From assembly GCF_051014445.1 (NCBI RefSeq), contig NW_027488368.1, positions 868,001-932,000 on the forward strand: 64,000 nt of DNA, in the 5' to 3' direction. Shown here in pieces: positions 24,366 through 38,200 of this stretch; positions within the stretch are counted from its first letter, which is position 1; the number at the start of each line of letters is the position of its first letter. The translations under genes and the position numbers were made by a program. The notes below the pieces were generated by a model that was not told the origin of the DNA, ran no database searches, and saw nothing but the letters and a program-made list of their open reading frames with translations. Source of the stretch: Colletes latitarsis. Its lineage: Eukaryota; Arthropoda; Insecta; Hymenoptera; Colletidae.

Positions 24366-27300
24366 AAAGTACGAGCCTGGTGAGATCAAATCCCAGACCT
24401 AACCAAGATCTATCATGCGTTATTCTCTAAAATATTGATCGAAACCAGGTTTAATGTGCTGTTTCAGTGAGGTACCACATTACTACGTGATCCAATCCAG
24501 AAAAAAACCCAGGATCTGTACATCAAGTATATGAAGAATGCGAAAGTGTGAGCCTGACGAGGGCAAATCCCGGACCTATCCCAGACATTACTTGCGTTAT
24601 CCTCTAAAATATTGACCGAAACCAGGTTTAATCGACTATTTCAGTGTGGTACCACATTACTACGTGATCCAAACCAGAAAAATACCCAGGATCTGTTCAA
24701 CAAGTATGTGAAGAACGCGGAAATATGACCCTGATGAGGGCAAATCCCGGGCCTAACCTAGGCCTAACATGAGTTATCCTCAAAAATATTGATCGAAACC
24801 AGGTTTAATCGACTGTTTCAGTGTGGTACCACATTACTACCTGATCCAAACCAGAAAAATACCCAGGATCTGTTCAACAAGTATGTGAAGACTGCGAAAA
24901 TATGACCCTGATGAGGGCAAATCCCAGATCTATACCAGACCTAACTTGCGTTGTCCTCTAAAATATTGATGGAAACCAGGTTTAATTGACTGTTTCAGTG
25001 TGGTACCACATTACTACGTGATCCAATCCAGAAAAAAACCCAGGATCTGTACATCAAGTATGTGAAGAATGCGAAAGTGTGAGCCTGACGAGGGCAAATC
25101 CCGGACCTATCCCAGACATTACTTGCGTTATCCTCTAAAATATTGATCGAAACCAGGTTTAATCGACTATTTCAGTGTGGTACCACATTACTACGTGATC
25201 CAAACCAGAAAAATACCCAGGATCTGTTCAACAAGTATGTGAGGAACGCGGAAATATGACCCAGATGAGGGCAAATCCCGGGCCTAACCTAGACCTAACA
25301 TGAGTTATCCTCAAAAATATTGATCGAAACCAGGTTTAATCGACTGTTTCAGTGTGGTACCACATTACTACCTGATCCAAACCAGAAAAATACCCAGGAT
25401 CTGTTCAACAAGTATGTGAAGAACGCGAAAATATGACCCTGATGAGGGCAAATCCCAGACCTATACCAAACCTAACTTGCGTTGTCCTCTAAAATATTGA
25501 TGGAAACCAGGTTTAATTGACTGTTTCAGTGTGGTACCACATTACTACGTGATCCAATCCAGAAAAAGCCCTGGATCTAGCCATCAAGTATGAGAAATAT
25601 GCGAAAGTATGAGCCTGATGAGGGCAAATACTAGACCTAACCCAGACCTAACATGCGTTATTCACAAAAATATTGATCGAAACCAGGTTTAATCGACTGT
25701 TTCAGTGTGGTACCACATTACTACCTGATCCAAACCAGAAAAATACCCAGGATCTGTTCAACAAGTATGTGAAGAACGCGAAAATATGACCCTGATGAGG
25801 GCAAATCCCAGACCTATACCAGACCTAACATGAGTTATCCTCAAAAATATTGATGGAAACCAGGTTTAATTGACTGTATCAGTGTGGTACCACATTACCA
25901 CGTGATCCAATCCAGAAAAAGCCCTGGATCTGGCCATCAAGTATGAGAAATATGCGAAAGTGCGAGCCTGATGAGGGCAAATCCCAGACCTAACCCAGAC
26001 CTAACATGCGTTATCCTCTAAAATATTTAACAAGACCAGGTTTAATTGAATGTTTCAGTGTGGTACCACATTACTACGTGATCCAAACCTGAAAAACCCC
26101 AGGATCTGTTCAACAAGTATGTGAAAAACGCGAAACTATGAGCCTGATGAGGGCAAATCCCAGACCTATCCCAGACCCAACATGCGTTATCCTCTAAAAC
26201 ATTTATCAAGACCAGGTTTGATTGAATGTTTCAGTGTGGTACCACATTACTACGTGATCCAACCCACAAGAAACCCAGGATCCGTTCAACAAGTATGTGA
26301 CGAATGCGAAAGTATGTCTGATGTGGGCAAATCCCAGGCCTAACCTAGATCTAACATGCGTTATCCCCAAAAATATTGATCGAAAGCAGGTTTAATCGAC
26401 CGTTTCAGTGTGGTACCACATTACTACGTGATCCAATCCAGAAAAAGCCCTGGATCTAGCCATCAAGTATGAGTAATATGCGAAAGTATGAGCCTGATGA
26501 GGGCAAATCCTAGACCTAACCCAGACCTAACACGCGTTATCCTCTAAAATATTTATCAAGACCAGGTTTAATTGAATGTTTCAGTGTGGTACCACATTAC
26601 TACGTGATCCAAACCTGAAAAAACCCGGGATGTGTTCAACAACTATGTGACGAATGCGAAAGTATGTGTCTGATGAGGGCAAATCCCAGGCCTAACCTAG
26701 ACAGAACATGCGTTATCCTCTACAATAATAATCGAAACCAGGTTTAATGGACTGTTTCAGTGTGCTACCACATTACTACGTGATCCAAACCAGAAAAATA
26801 CCCAGGATCTGTACAACAAGTATGTGAAGAACGCAAAAATATGAACATGGTGAGGGCAAATCCCAGACCTAGCCTAGACCTAACATGAGTTATTCTCTGA
26901 AATATTGATCGAAACCAGGTTTAATGGACTCTTTCAGTGTGGTACCACATTACTACGGGATCCAAACCAGAAAGGCACAGAATCTGGCCATCAACTATGA
27001 GAAATATGCGAAAGTACGAGCCTGATGAGAGCAAATCCCAGACCTAACCAAGACCTAACATGCGTTATTCTCTAAAATATTTATCAAGACCAGGTTTAAT
27101 TGAATGTTTCAGTGTGGTACCACATTACTACGTGATCCAAACCAGAAAAAGCCCAGAATCTGGCCATCAACTATGAGAAATATGCGAAACTACGAGCCTG
27201 ATGAGATCAAATCCCAGACCTAACCAAGATCTATCATGCGTTATTCTCTAAAATATTGATCGAAACCGGGTTTAATGGACTGTTTCAGTGAGGTACCACA

Positions 27301-28418
27301 TTACTACGTGATCCAAACCAGAAAAAACCCAGGATCTGTTCAACAAGTATGTGAAGAATGCGAAAGTATGTGTCTGATGACGGAAAATCCCGGGCCTAAC
27401 CTAGACCTAACATGCGTTACCCTCAAAAATATTGATAGAAACCAGGTTTAATCGACTATTTCAGTGTGGTACCACATTACTACGTGATCCAAACCAGAAA
27501 AAGCCCAGAATCTGGCCATCAACTATGAGAACTATGCGAAAGTACGTGCGTGATGAGAGCAAATCCCAGACCTAACCAAGACCTAACATGCGTTATTCTC
27601 CAAAATATTGATCGAAACCAGGTTTAATGGACTGTTTCAGTGTGATACCACACTACAACGTGATCCAAACCAGACAAAACCCAGGATCCGTTCAACAAGT
27701 ATGTGAAGAATGCGAAAGTATGTGTCGGATGAGGGAAAATCCCAGGCCTAACCTAGACCTAACATACGTTACCCTCAAGGATATTTATCAAGAACAGGTT
27801 TAATCCACTGTTTCAGTGTGGTACCACATTACTACGTGATCCAAACCAGAAAAAAACCCAGGATCTGTACAACAAGTATGTGAAGAATGCGAAAGTATGA
27901 GCCTGACGAGGGCAAATCCCAGACCTAACTTAGACCTAACATGCGTTATCCTCTAAAATATTTATCGAAACCAGGTTTAATGGACTGTTTCACTGTGGTA
28001 CCATATCACTACGTGATGCAAACCAGGAAAAACCCAGGATCTGTTCAACAAGTATGTGGAAAATGCGAAAGAATGTGTCTGATGAGGGAAAATCCCAGGC
28101 CTAACTTAGACCTAACATGCGTTATCCTCTAAAATATTCATCGAAACCAGGTTTAATGGACTGTTTCACTGTGGTACCATATCACTACGTGATGCAAACC
28201 AGAAAAAACCCAGGATCTGTTCAACAAGTATGTGGAAAATGCGAAAGAATGTGTCTGATGAGGGCAAATCCCAGGGCTAACCCAGACCTAACATGCGTTA
28301 TCCTCTTAAATATCGATCGAAACTGGGTTTCATTTACTGTTTCAGTGTGGTACCACATTACTACGTGATCCAATCCGGAAAAAGTCCAGGATATAGCCAT
28401 GAAGTATGAGAAATATGC
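24366..28418 (+). repeat. Large satellite block, second copy with deletions
   Basis: Follows 17141 onward at +7225 to +7401, then +7223 after loss of a monomer, then +6695 from about 27226 after loss of three more. Relative to 23887-24364 the end of this block lies at +4054 (23 monomers). It lacks the 15-mer duplication present in the first copy. Homology stops in the middle of AGAAATATGCGG near 28418, the same monomer position at which the block began at 17141. Confidence 0.8.
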
Positions 28419-31400
28419 GGAATTATGAGCCAGATTAGGGCAAATCCTAGACCTAACCCAGACCTAACATGCGTTATCCTCTGAAATATTTATCAAGACC
28501 AGGTTTAATTGAAAGTTTCAGTGTGGTACCACATTACTACGTGATCCAATCCAGAAAAAGTCCAGGATCTAGCCATGAAGTATGAGAAATATGCGAAATT
28601 ATGGCAAATCCTAGACCTAACCCAGACCTCACATGCGTTATCCTCTGAAATATTTATCAAGACCAGGTTTAATTGAATGTTTCAGTGCGGTACCACATTA
28701 CTACGTGCTCCAAACCAGAAAGAAACCCAGGATCTGTACAACAAGTATGTGAAGAATGCGAAAGTATGAGCCTGACGAGGGCAAATCCCAGACCTATCCC
28801 AGACATAACTAGCGTTATCATCTAAGATATTTATCGAAACCAGGTTTGATCGACTGTTTCAGTGTGGTACCACATTACTACGTGACCCAAACCAGAAAAA
28901 GCCCAGAATCTGGCCATCAGCTATGAGAAATATGCGAAAGCACGAGCCTGATGAGAGCAAATCCGAGAACTAACCAAGACCTAACATGCGTTATTCTCTA
29001 AAATATTGATCGAAACCTGGTTAAATGGACTGTTTCAGTGTGGTACCACATTACTACATGATCGAAACCAGAAAAAACCCAGGATCTGTTCAACAAGTAT
29101 GTGAAAAACGCGAAACTATGAGTCTGATGAAGGAAAATCCCAGACCCAACCTAGACCTAACATGTGTTATCCTCAAAAATATTGATCGAAACCAGGTTTA
29201 ATCGACTGTTTCAGGGTGGTACCACATCACTACGTGAACCAATCCAGAAAAAGCCCAGGATCTAGCCATGAAGTATGAGAAATATGCGAAATTATGAGCC
29301 CGATTAGGGCAAATCCTAGACCTACCCAGACCTAACATGCGTTATCCTCTGAAATATTTATCAAGACCAGGTTTAATTGAATGTTTCAGTGTGGTACCAC
29401 ATTACTACGTGATCCAATCCAGAAAAAGTCCAGGATATAGCCATGAAGTATGAGACATATGCGGAATTATGAGCCAGATTAGGGCAAATCCTAGACCTAA
29501 GCCAGACCTAACATGCGTTATCCTCTGAAATATTTATCAAGACCAGGTTTAATTGAATGTTTCAGTGTGGTACCACATTACTACGTGATCCAATCCAGAA
29601 ATTGTCCAGGATCTAGCCATGAAGTATGAGAAATATGCGAAATTATGAGCCTGATTAGGGCAAATCCTAGACCTTACCCAGACCTAACATGCGTTATCCT
29701 CTGAGATATTTATCAAGACCAGGTTTAATTGAATGTTTCAGTGTGGTACCACATTACTACGTGATCCAAACCAGAAAAAACACAGGATCCGTTCAACAAG
29801 TATGTGGAAAATGCGAAAGTATGTGTCTGATGAGGGCAAATCCCAGGCCTAATCTAGACATAACATGCGTTACCCTCAAAAATATTTATCAAGACCAGGT
29901 TTAATGGACTGTTTCAGTCTGGTACCACAATACTACATGATCCAAACTAGAAAAAACCCAGGATCTGTTCAACAAGTATGTGGAGAATGCGAAAGTATAT
30001 GTCTGATGAGAGAAAATCCCAGGCCGAACCTAGATCTAACATGCGTTACCCTCAAAAATATTGATCGAAACCAGGTTTAATCGACTGTTTCAGTGTGGTA
30101 CCACATTACTACCTGATCAAAACCAGAAAAATACCAAGGATCTGTTCAACAAGTATGTGAAGAACGCGAAAATATGACCCTGATGAGGGCAAATCCCAGG
30201 ACTAACCTAGACATAACATGCGTTATCCTCTAAAATATTGATCGAAACCAGGTTGAATGGACTGTTTCAGTGTGGTACCACATTACTACGGGATCCAAAC
30301 CAGAAAAAACCCAGGATCTGTTCTACAAGTATGTAAGAAACGCGAATCTATGAGCCTGACGAGGGCAAATCCCAGACCTATCCCAGACATAACTTGCGTT
30401 AACATCTAAAATATTGATCGAAACCACGTTTAATGGACTGTTTCAGTGTGGTACCACATTACTACGTGATCCAAAACCAGAAAAAGCATGGGATCCGTTC
30501 TACAAGTATGTGAAAAATGCAAAAATATGACCCTGATGAGGGCAAATCCCACACCTATCCCAGACCTAACTTGCGTTATCCTCTAAAAGATTGATCGAAA
30601 CCAGGTTTAATGGACTGTTTCAGTGTGGTACCACATTACTACGTGATCCAAACCAGATAAAGCCCAGAATGTGGCCATCAACTATGTGAAATACGCGAAA
30701 ATACGAGCCTGATGTGAGCAAATCCCAGACCTAACCAAGACCTAACGTGCGTTATTCTCTAAAATATTGATCGAAACCAGGTTTAATGGACTGTTTCAGT
30801 GTGGTACCACAATACTACGTGATCCAAACTAGAAAAAACCCAGGATCTGTTCAACAAGTATGTGGAGAATACGAAAATATGACCCTGATACGGGCAAATC
30901 CCAGGACTAACCTAGACGTAACGTGCGTTATCCTCTAAAATATTGATCGAAACCAGGTTTAATGGACTGTTTCAGTGTGGTACCACATTACTACGGGTTC
31001 CAAACCAGAAAAAACCCCGGATCTGTTCAACAAGTATGTGATAAATGTGAAAGTATGATCCTGATGTGGGCAAATCCCAGAACTATCCCAGACCTAACTT
31101 GCGTTGTCCTCTAAAATATTGATGGAAACCAGGTTTAATTGACTGTTTCTGGGTGGTACTACATTACTACATGATGCAATCCAGAAATAGCCCAGGATCT
31201 AGCCATGAAGTATGAGAAATATGCGAAAGAATGAGCCCGATGAGAGCAAATCCCAGACCTACCCTCGACCTAACATGAATTATTCTCTAAAATATTGACC
31301 GAAACCAGGTTTAATTGACAGGTTTAGTGTGGCATCACATTACTACGTGATCCAAACCAGTGGAAGCCCAGGATCTGGCCAACAAGAATGAGAAATATGC

Positions 31401-31908
31401 GAAAGTATGAGCCTGATGAGAGCGAATCCCAGACCTAACCTAGACCTAACATGAATTATTCTCTAAAATATTGATCGAAACCAGGTTTAGTCGACTGTTT
31501 CAGTGTGGTACCACATTACTACCTGATCCAAACCAGAAAAGACCCAGGATCTGTTCAACAAGTATGTGAAAAACGCGAAAGTATGAGCCTGATGAGGGCA
31601 AATCCCAGACCTATCCCAGACATAACTTGCGTTATCCTCTAAAATATTGAACGAAACCAGGTTTAATCGACTGTTTCAGTGTGGTACCACATTACTACGT
31701 GATCCAAACCAGAAGAGGCCCAGAATCTGGCCATCAAGTATGAGAAATATGCGAAATTATGAGCCAGATGGTGGCAAATCCTAGACCTTACCCAGACCTA
31801 ACATGCGTTATCCTCTAAAATATATATCAAGACCAGGTTTAATTGAATGTTTCAGTCGGGTACCACATTACTACGTGATCCAAACCAGAAAAAACCCAGG
31901 ATCCGTTC
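28419..31908 (+). repeat. Satellite with C-type monomers and one 12 bp internal deletion
   Basis: Rich in the haplotype GGATCTAGCCATGAAGTATG followed by GCGAAATTATGAGCC and GATTAGGGCAAATCC. One monomer reads AATTATGGCAAATCC near 28598, missing AGCCTGATTAGG or an equivalent 12 bp shift. The segment with GTGATAAATGTGAAAG at about 31040-31250 is repeated near 39150-39350 (offset 8110, 46 monomers). Related monomers are near 53760 and 54290. No genes are visible. Confidence 0.75.
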
Positions 31909-33672
31909 AACAAGTATGTGAAGAATGCGAAAGTATGAGTCTGATGAGTGATAATCCCAGGCCTAACGTAGACCTAACATGCGTTATCCTCAAAAATATT
32001 GATCGAAACCAGGTTTAATCGACTGTTTCAGTGTGGTACCACATTACTACGTGATCCAAACCAGAAAAAAACCCAGGATCTGTTTAACAAGTATGTGAAG
32101 TATGCGTAAGTATGAGTCTGATGAGGGCAAATCCCCGGCCTAACCTAGACATAACATGCGTTATCCTCTAAAATATTGATCGAAACCAGGTGTAGTGGAC
32201 TGTTTCAGTGTGGTACCACATTACTGCGTGATCCAAACCAGAAAAAGCCAGGGATCTGTTCAACATGTATGTGAAAAATGCGAAAGTATGTCCCTGATGA
32301 GGGCAAATCCCAGGCCTACCCCAGACCTAACTTGCGTTATCCTGTAAAATATTGATCGAAACTAGGTTTAATTTACTGTTTCAGTGTGGCATCACATTAC
32401 TACGTGACCCAACCCAGATAATGCCCAGAATCTGGCCATCAACTATGAGAAATATGCGAAACTACGAGGCTCATGTGAGCAAATCCCAGACCTAGCCAAG
32501 ACCTAACATTCGTTATTCTCTAAAATATTGATCGAAACCAGGTTTAATGGACTGTTTCAGTGTGGTACCACAATACTACATGATCCAAACTAGAAAAAAC
32601 CCAGGATCTGTTCAACAAGTATGTGGAGAATGCGAAAGTATATGTCTGATGAGAGAAAATCCCAGGCCGAACCTAGATCTAACATGCGTTACCCTCAAAA
32701 ATATTGATCGAAACCAGGTTTAATCGACTGTTTCAGTGTGGTACCACATTACTACCTGATCAAAACCAGAAAAATACCAAGGATCTGTTCAACAAGTATG
32801 TGAAGAATGCGAAAGTATGAGTCTGATGAGTGATAATCCCAGGCCTAACGTAGACCTAACATGCGTTATCCTCAAAAATATTGATCGAAACCAGGTTTAA
32901 TCGACTGTTTCAGTGTGGTACCACATTACTACGTGATCCAAACCAGAAAAAAACCCAGGATCTGTTTAACAAGTATGTGAAGTATGCGTAAGTATGAGTC
33001 TGATGAGGGCAAATCCCCGGCCTAACCTAGACATAACATGCGTTATCCTCTAAAATATTGATCGAAACCAGGTGTAGTGGACTGTTTCAGTGTGGTACCA
33101 CATTACTGCGTGATCCAAACCAGAAAAAGCCAGGGATCTGTTCAACATGTATGTGAAAAATGCGAAAGTATGTCCCTGATGAGGGCAAATCCCAGGCCTA
33201 CCCCAGACCTAACTTGCGTTATCCTGTAAAATATTGATCGAAACTAGGTTTAATTTACTGTTTCAGTGTGGCATCACATTACTACGTGATCCAAACCAGA
33301 TAATGCCCAGAATCTGGCCATCAACTATGAGAAATATGCGAAAATACGAGCCTCATGTGAGCCTAATCCCAGACCTAGCCAAGACCTAACATTCGTTATT
33401 CTCTAAAATATTGATCGAAACCAGGTTTAATGGACTGTTTCAGTGTGGTACCACAATACTACATGATCCAAACTAGAAAAAACCCAGGATCTGTTCAACA
33501 AGTATGTGGAGAATGCGAAAGTATATGTCTGATGAGAGAAAATCCCAGGCCGAACCTAGATCTAACATGCGTTACCCTCAAAAATATTGATCGAAACCAG
33601 GTTTAATCGACTGTTTCAGTGTGGTACCACATTACTACCTGATCAAAACCAGAAAAATACCAAGGATCTGTT
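31909..33672 (+). repeat. Tandem 5-monomer units (2 x about 882 bp)
   Basis: Units 31909-32790 and 32791-33672 are near-identical. The unusual GTCTGATGAGTGATAATCCC starts at 31939 and 32821 (882 bp), and CAATACTACATGATCC starts at 32571 and 33454 (883 bp). Minor differences occur, for example CGTGACCCAACCC versus CGTGATCCAAACC near 32400 and 33285. Confidence 0.82.
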
Positions 33673-35200
33673 CAACAAGTATGTGAAGAACGCGAAAATA
33701 TGACCCTGATGAGGGCAAATCCCAGGACTAACCTAGACATAACATGCGTTATCCACTAAAATATTGATCGAAACCAGGTTGAATGGACTGTTTCAGTGTG
33801 GTACTACATTACTACGGGATCCAAACCAGAAAGAACCCAGGATCTGTTCTACAAGTATGTAAGATACGCGAAACTATGAGCCTGACGAGGGCAAATCCCA
33901 GACCTATCCCAGACCTAACTTGCGTTATCCTGTAAAATATTGATCGAAACCACGTTTAATGGACTGTTTCAGTGTGGTACCACATTACTACGTGATTCAA
34001 AACCAGAAAAAGCATGGGATCCGTTCTACAAGTATGTGAAAAATGCGAAACTATGGGCGTGATGAGGGCAAATCCCAGACCTATCCTAGACCTAACATGA
34101 GTTATCCTCTAAAATAATGATCGAAACAAGGTTTAATCGACTATTTCCGTGTGGTGCCACATTACTACGTGATCCAAACCAGAAAAATACCCAGGATCTG
34201 TTCAACAAGTCTGTGAAGAACGCGGAAATATGACCCTGATGAGGGCAAATCCCAGGCCTAACCTAGACCTAACATGCGTTATCCTCAAAAATATTGATCG
34301 AAACCAGGTTTAATCGACTGTTTCAGTGTGGTACCACATTACTACCTGATCCATACCAGGAAGATACCCAGGATCAGTTCAACAAGTATGAAAAGAACGC
34401 GAAAATATGACCCTGAGTAGGGCAAACCCCAGACCTATACCAGACCTAACTTGCGTTGTCCTCTAAAATATTGATCGAAACCAGGTTTACTCGACTGTTT
34501 CAGTGTGGTACCACATTACTACGTGATCCAATCCAGAAAACGCCCAGGATCTAGCCATCAAGTATGAGAAATATGCGAAAGTATGAGCCTGATGAGGGCA
34601 AATCCTAGACCTAACCCAGACCTAACATGCGTTATCCTCTAAAATATTTATCAAGACCAGGTTTAATTGAATGTTTCAGTGTGGTACCACATTACTACGT
34701 GATCCAAACCAGAAAAGGCCCAGAATCTGGCCACCAAGTATGAGAAATATGCGAAATTATGAGCCTGATGATGGCAAATCCTAGACCTTACCCAGACCTA
34801 ACATGCGTTATCCCCTAAAATATATATCAAGACCAGGTTTAATTGAATGTTTCAGTCTGATACCACATTACTACGTGATCCAAACCAGAAAAAAACCCAG
34901 GATCTGTTTAACAAGTATGTGAAGTATGCGTAAGTATGAGTCTGATGAGGGCAAATCCCCGGCCTAACCTAGACATAACATGCGTTATCCTCTAAAATAT
35001 TGATCGAAACCAGGTTTAGTGGACTGTTTCAGTGTGGTACCACATTACTGCGTGATCCAAACCAGAAAAAACCCAGGATCTGTTCAACAAGTATGTGAAG
35101 AATGCGAAAGTATGACCCTGATGAGGGCAAATCCCGAACCTATCTCAGACATAACTTGCGTTATCCTCTAAAATATTGATCGAAACCAGGTTTAATCGAC
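33673..35200 (+). repeat. Satellite, mixed monomer types
   Basis: Regular 176 bp monomers linking the 5-mer tandem and the next large block. They include types with AAAAGCATGGGATCCGTTC (near 34008) and GTTTAACAAGTATGTGAAGT (near 34905), the latter shared with the preceding 5-mer units. No genes are visible. Confidence 0.7.
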
Positions 35201-38200
35201 TATTTCAGTGTGGTACCACATTACTACGTGATCCAAACCAGAAAAAGCCCAGAATCTGGCCATCAACTATGAGAAATATGCGAAAATATGACCCTGATGA
35301 GGGCAAACCCCAGAACTAACCTAGACCTAACATGCGTTATCCTCAAAAATATTGATCGACACCAGGTTTAATCGACTGTTTCAGTGTGGTACCACATTAC
35401 TACGTGATCCAAACCAGAAAAAACCCACAATCCGTTCAACAAGTATGTGGAGAATGCGAAAGTATGTGTCTCATGAGGGAAAATCCCAGGCCTAACCTAG
35501 ACCTAACATGCGGTATCCTCAAAAATATTGATCGACACCAGGTTTAATCGACTGCTTCAGTGTGGTACCACATTACTACGTGATCCAATCCAAAGAAAGC
35601 CCAGAATCTGGCCATCAACTATGAGAAATATCCGAAAATATGACCCTGATGAGGGCAAACCCCAGAACTAACCTAGACCTAACATGCGTTATCCTGTAAA
35701 ATATTGATCGAAACTAGGTTTAATTTACTGTTTCAGTGTGGCATCACATTACTACGTGATCTAAACCAGATAAAGCCCAGAATCTGGCCATCAGCTATGA
35801 GAAATATGCGAAAATACGAGCCTGATGTGAGCAAATCCCAGACCTAACCAAGACCTAACATTCGTTATTCTCTAAAATATTGATCGAAACCAGGTTTAAT
35901 GGACTGTTTCAGTGTGGTACCACAATACTACGTGATCCAAACTAGAAAAAACCCAGGATCTGTTCAACAAGTATGTGGAGAATGCGAAAGTATATGTCTG
36001 ATGAGAGAAAATCCCAGGCCGAACCTAGATCTAACATGCGTTACCCTCTAAAATATTGATCGAAACCAGGTTTAATCGACTGTTTCAGTGTGGTACCACA
36101 TTACTACCTGACCAAAACCAGAAAAATACCAAGGATCTGTTCAACAAGTATGTGAAGAACGCGAAAATATGACCCTGATGAGGGCAAATCCCAGGACTAA
36201 CCTAGACATAACATGCGTTATCCTCTAAAATATTGATCGAAACCAGGTTTAATCGACTATTTCAGTGTGGTACCACATTACTACGTGATCCAAACCAGAA
36301 AAAGCCCAGAATCTGGCCATCAACTATGAGAAATATGCGAAAATATGACCCTGATGAGGGCAAACCCCACAACTAACCTAGACCTAACATGCGTTATCCT
36401 CAAAAATATTGATCGACACCAGGTTTAATCGACTGTTTCAGTGTGGTACCACATTACTACGTGATCCAAACCAGAAAAAACCCAGGATCCGTTCAACAAG
36501 TATGTGGAGAATGCGAAAGTATGTGTCTCATGAGGGAAAATCCCAGGCCTAACCTAGACCTAACATGCGGTATCCTCAAAAATATTGATCGACACCAGGT
36601 TTAATCGACTGCTTCAGTGTGGTACCACATTACTACGAGATCCAATCCAGAAAAAGCCCAGGATCTAGCCATGAAGTATGAGAAATATGCGATATTATGG
36701 GCCTGATTAGGGCAATTCCTAGACCTAACCCATACCTAACATGCGTTATCCTCAAAAATATTGATCGACACCAGGTTTAATCGACTGTTTCAGTGTGGTA
36801 ATACATTACTACGTGATCCAAACCAGAAAAAGCCCAGAATCTGGCCATCAACTATGAGAAATATGCGAAAATATGACCCTGATGAGGGCAAACCCCAGAA
36901 CTAACCTAGACCTAACATGCGTTATCCTGTAAGATATTGATCGAAACTAGGTTTAATTTACTGTTTCAGTGTGGCATCACATTACTACGTGATCTAAACC
37001 AGATAAAGCCCAGAATCTGGCCATCAGCTATGAGAAATATGCGAAAATACGAGCCTGATGTGAGCAAATGCCAGACCTAACCAAGACCTAACATTCGTTA
37101 TTCTCTAAAATATTGATCGAAACCAGGTTTAATGGACTGTTTCAGTGTGGTACCACAATACTACGTGATCCAAACTAGAAAAAACCCAGGATCTGTTCAA
37201 CAAGTACGTGGAGAATGCGAAAGTATATGTCTGATGAGAGAAAATCCCAGGCCGAACCTAGATCTAACATGCGTTACCCTCAAAAATATTGATCGAAACC
37301 AGGTTTAATCGACTGTTTCAGTGTGGTACCACATTACTACCTGACCAAAACCAGAAAAATACCAAGGATCTGTTCAACAAGTATGTGAAGAACGCGAAAG
37401 TATGACCCTGATGAGGGCAAATCCCAGGACTAACCTAGACATAACATGCGTTATCCTCTAAAATATTGATCGAAACCAGGTTGAATGGACTGTTTCAGTG
37501 TGGTACTACATTACTACGGGATCCAAACCAGAAAGAACCCAGGATCTGTTCTACAAGTATGTAAGAAACGCGCAACTATGAGTCTGACGAGGGCAAATCC
37601 CAGACCTATCCCAGACATAACTTGCGTTAACATCTAAAATATTGATCGAAACCACGTTTAATGGACTGTTTCAGTGTGGTACCACATTACTACGTGATCC
37701 AAAACCAGAAAAAGCATGGGATCCGTTCTACAAGTATGTGAAAAATGCGAAAATATGACCCTGATGAGGGCAAATCCCACACCTATCCCAGACCTAACTT
37801 GCGTTATCCTCTAAAATATTGATCGAAACCAGGTTTAATGGACTGTTTCAGTGTGGTACCGCATTACTACGTGATCCAAACCAGATAAAGCCCAGAATCT
37901 GGCCATCAACTATGAGAAATATGCGAAAATACGAGCCTGATATGAGCAAATCCCAGACCCAACCAAGACCTAACATGCGTTATTCTCTAAAATATTGATC
38001 GAAACCAGGTTTAATCGACTGTTTCAGTGTGGTACCACATTACTACGTGATCCAAACCAGAATTAACCCAGGATCCGTTCAACAAGTATGTGAATAATGC
38101 GAAAGTATCTGTCTGATAAGGGAAAATCCCAGGCCTAACCTAGACCTAACATGCGTTATCTTCTGAACTATTGATCGAAACCAGGTTTAATGAACTGTTT
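35200..38200 (+). repeat. Long-range duplicated satellite block A
   Basis: Matches 41020-44000 at offset 5813 (33 monomers) at the start, 5637 (32 monomers) after about 36800, 5638 after an extra T near 43300, and 5814 near the end. Block A has one extra monomer (about 36601-36780, with TACGAGATCCAATCC) that block B lacks. Inside, the GTATATGTCTGATGAGAG monomer occurs at 35990 and 37223 (1233 bp, 7 monomers). Confidence 0.8.

Noticed and set aside
29689..30080. Recurring open frames of 60-103 codons in the satellite with similar peptides (RYPLKYLSRPGL, CFSVVPHYYVIQ, SVQQVCEECES)
   Set aside because: They come from reading the 176 bp repeat in frame for one or two monomers. The period is not a multiple of three, there is no consistent start, stop or splice context, and both strands give such frames. 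They are not genes.
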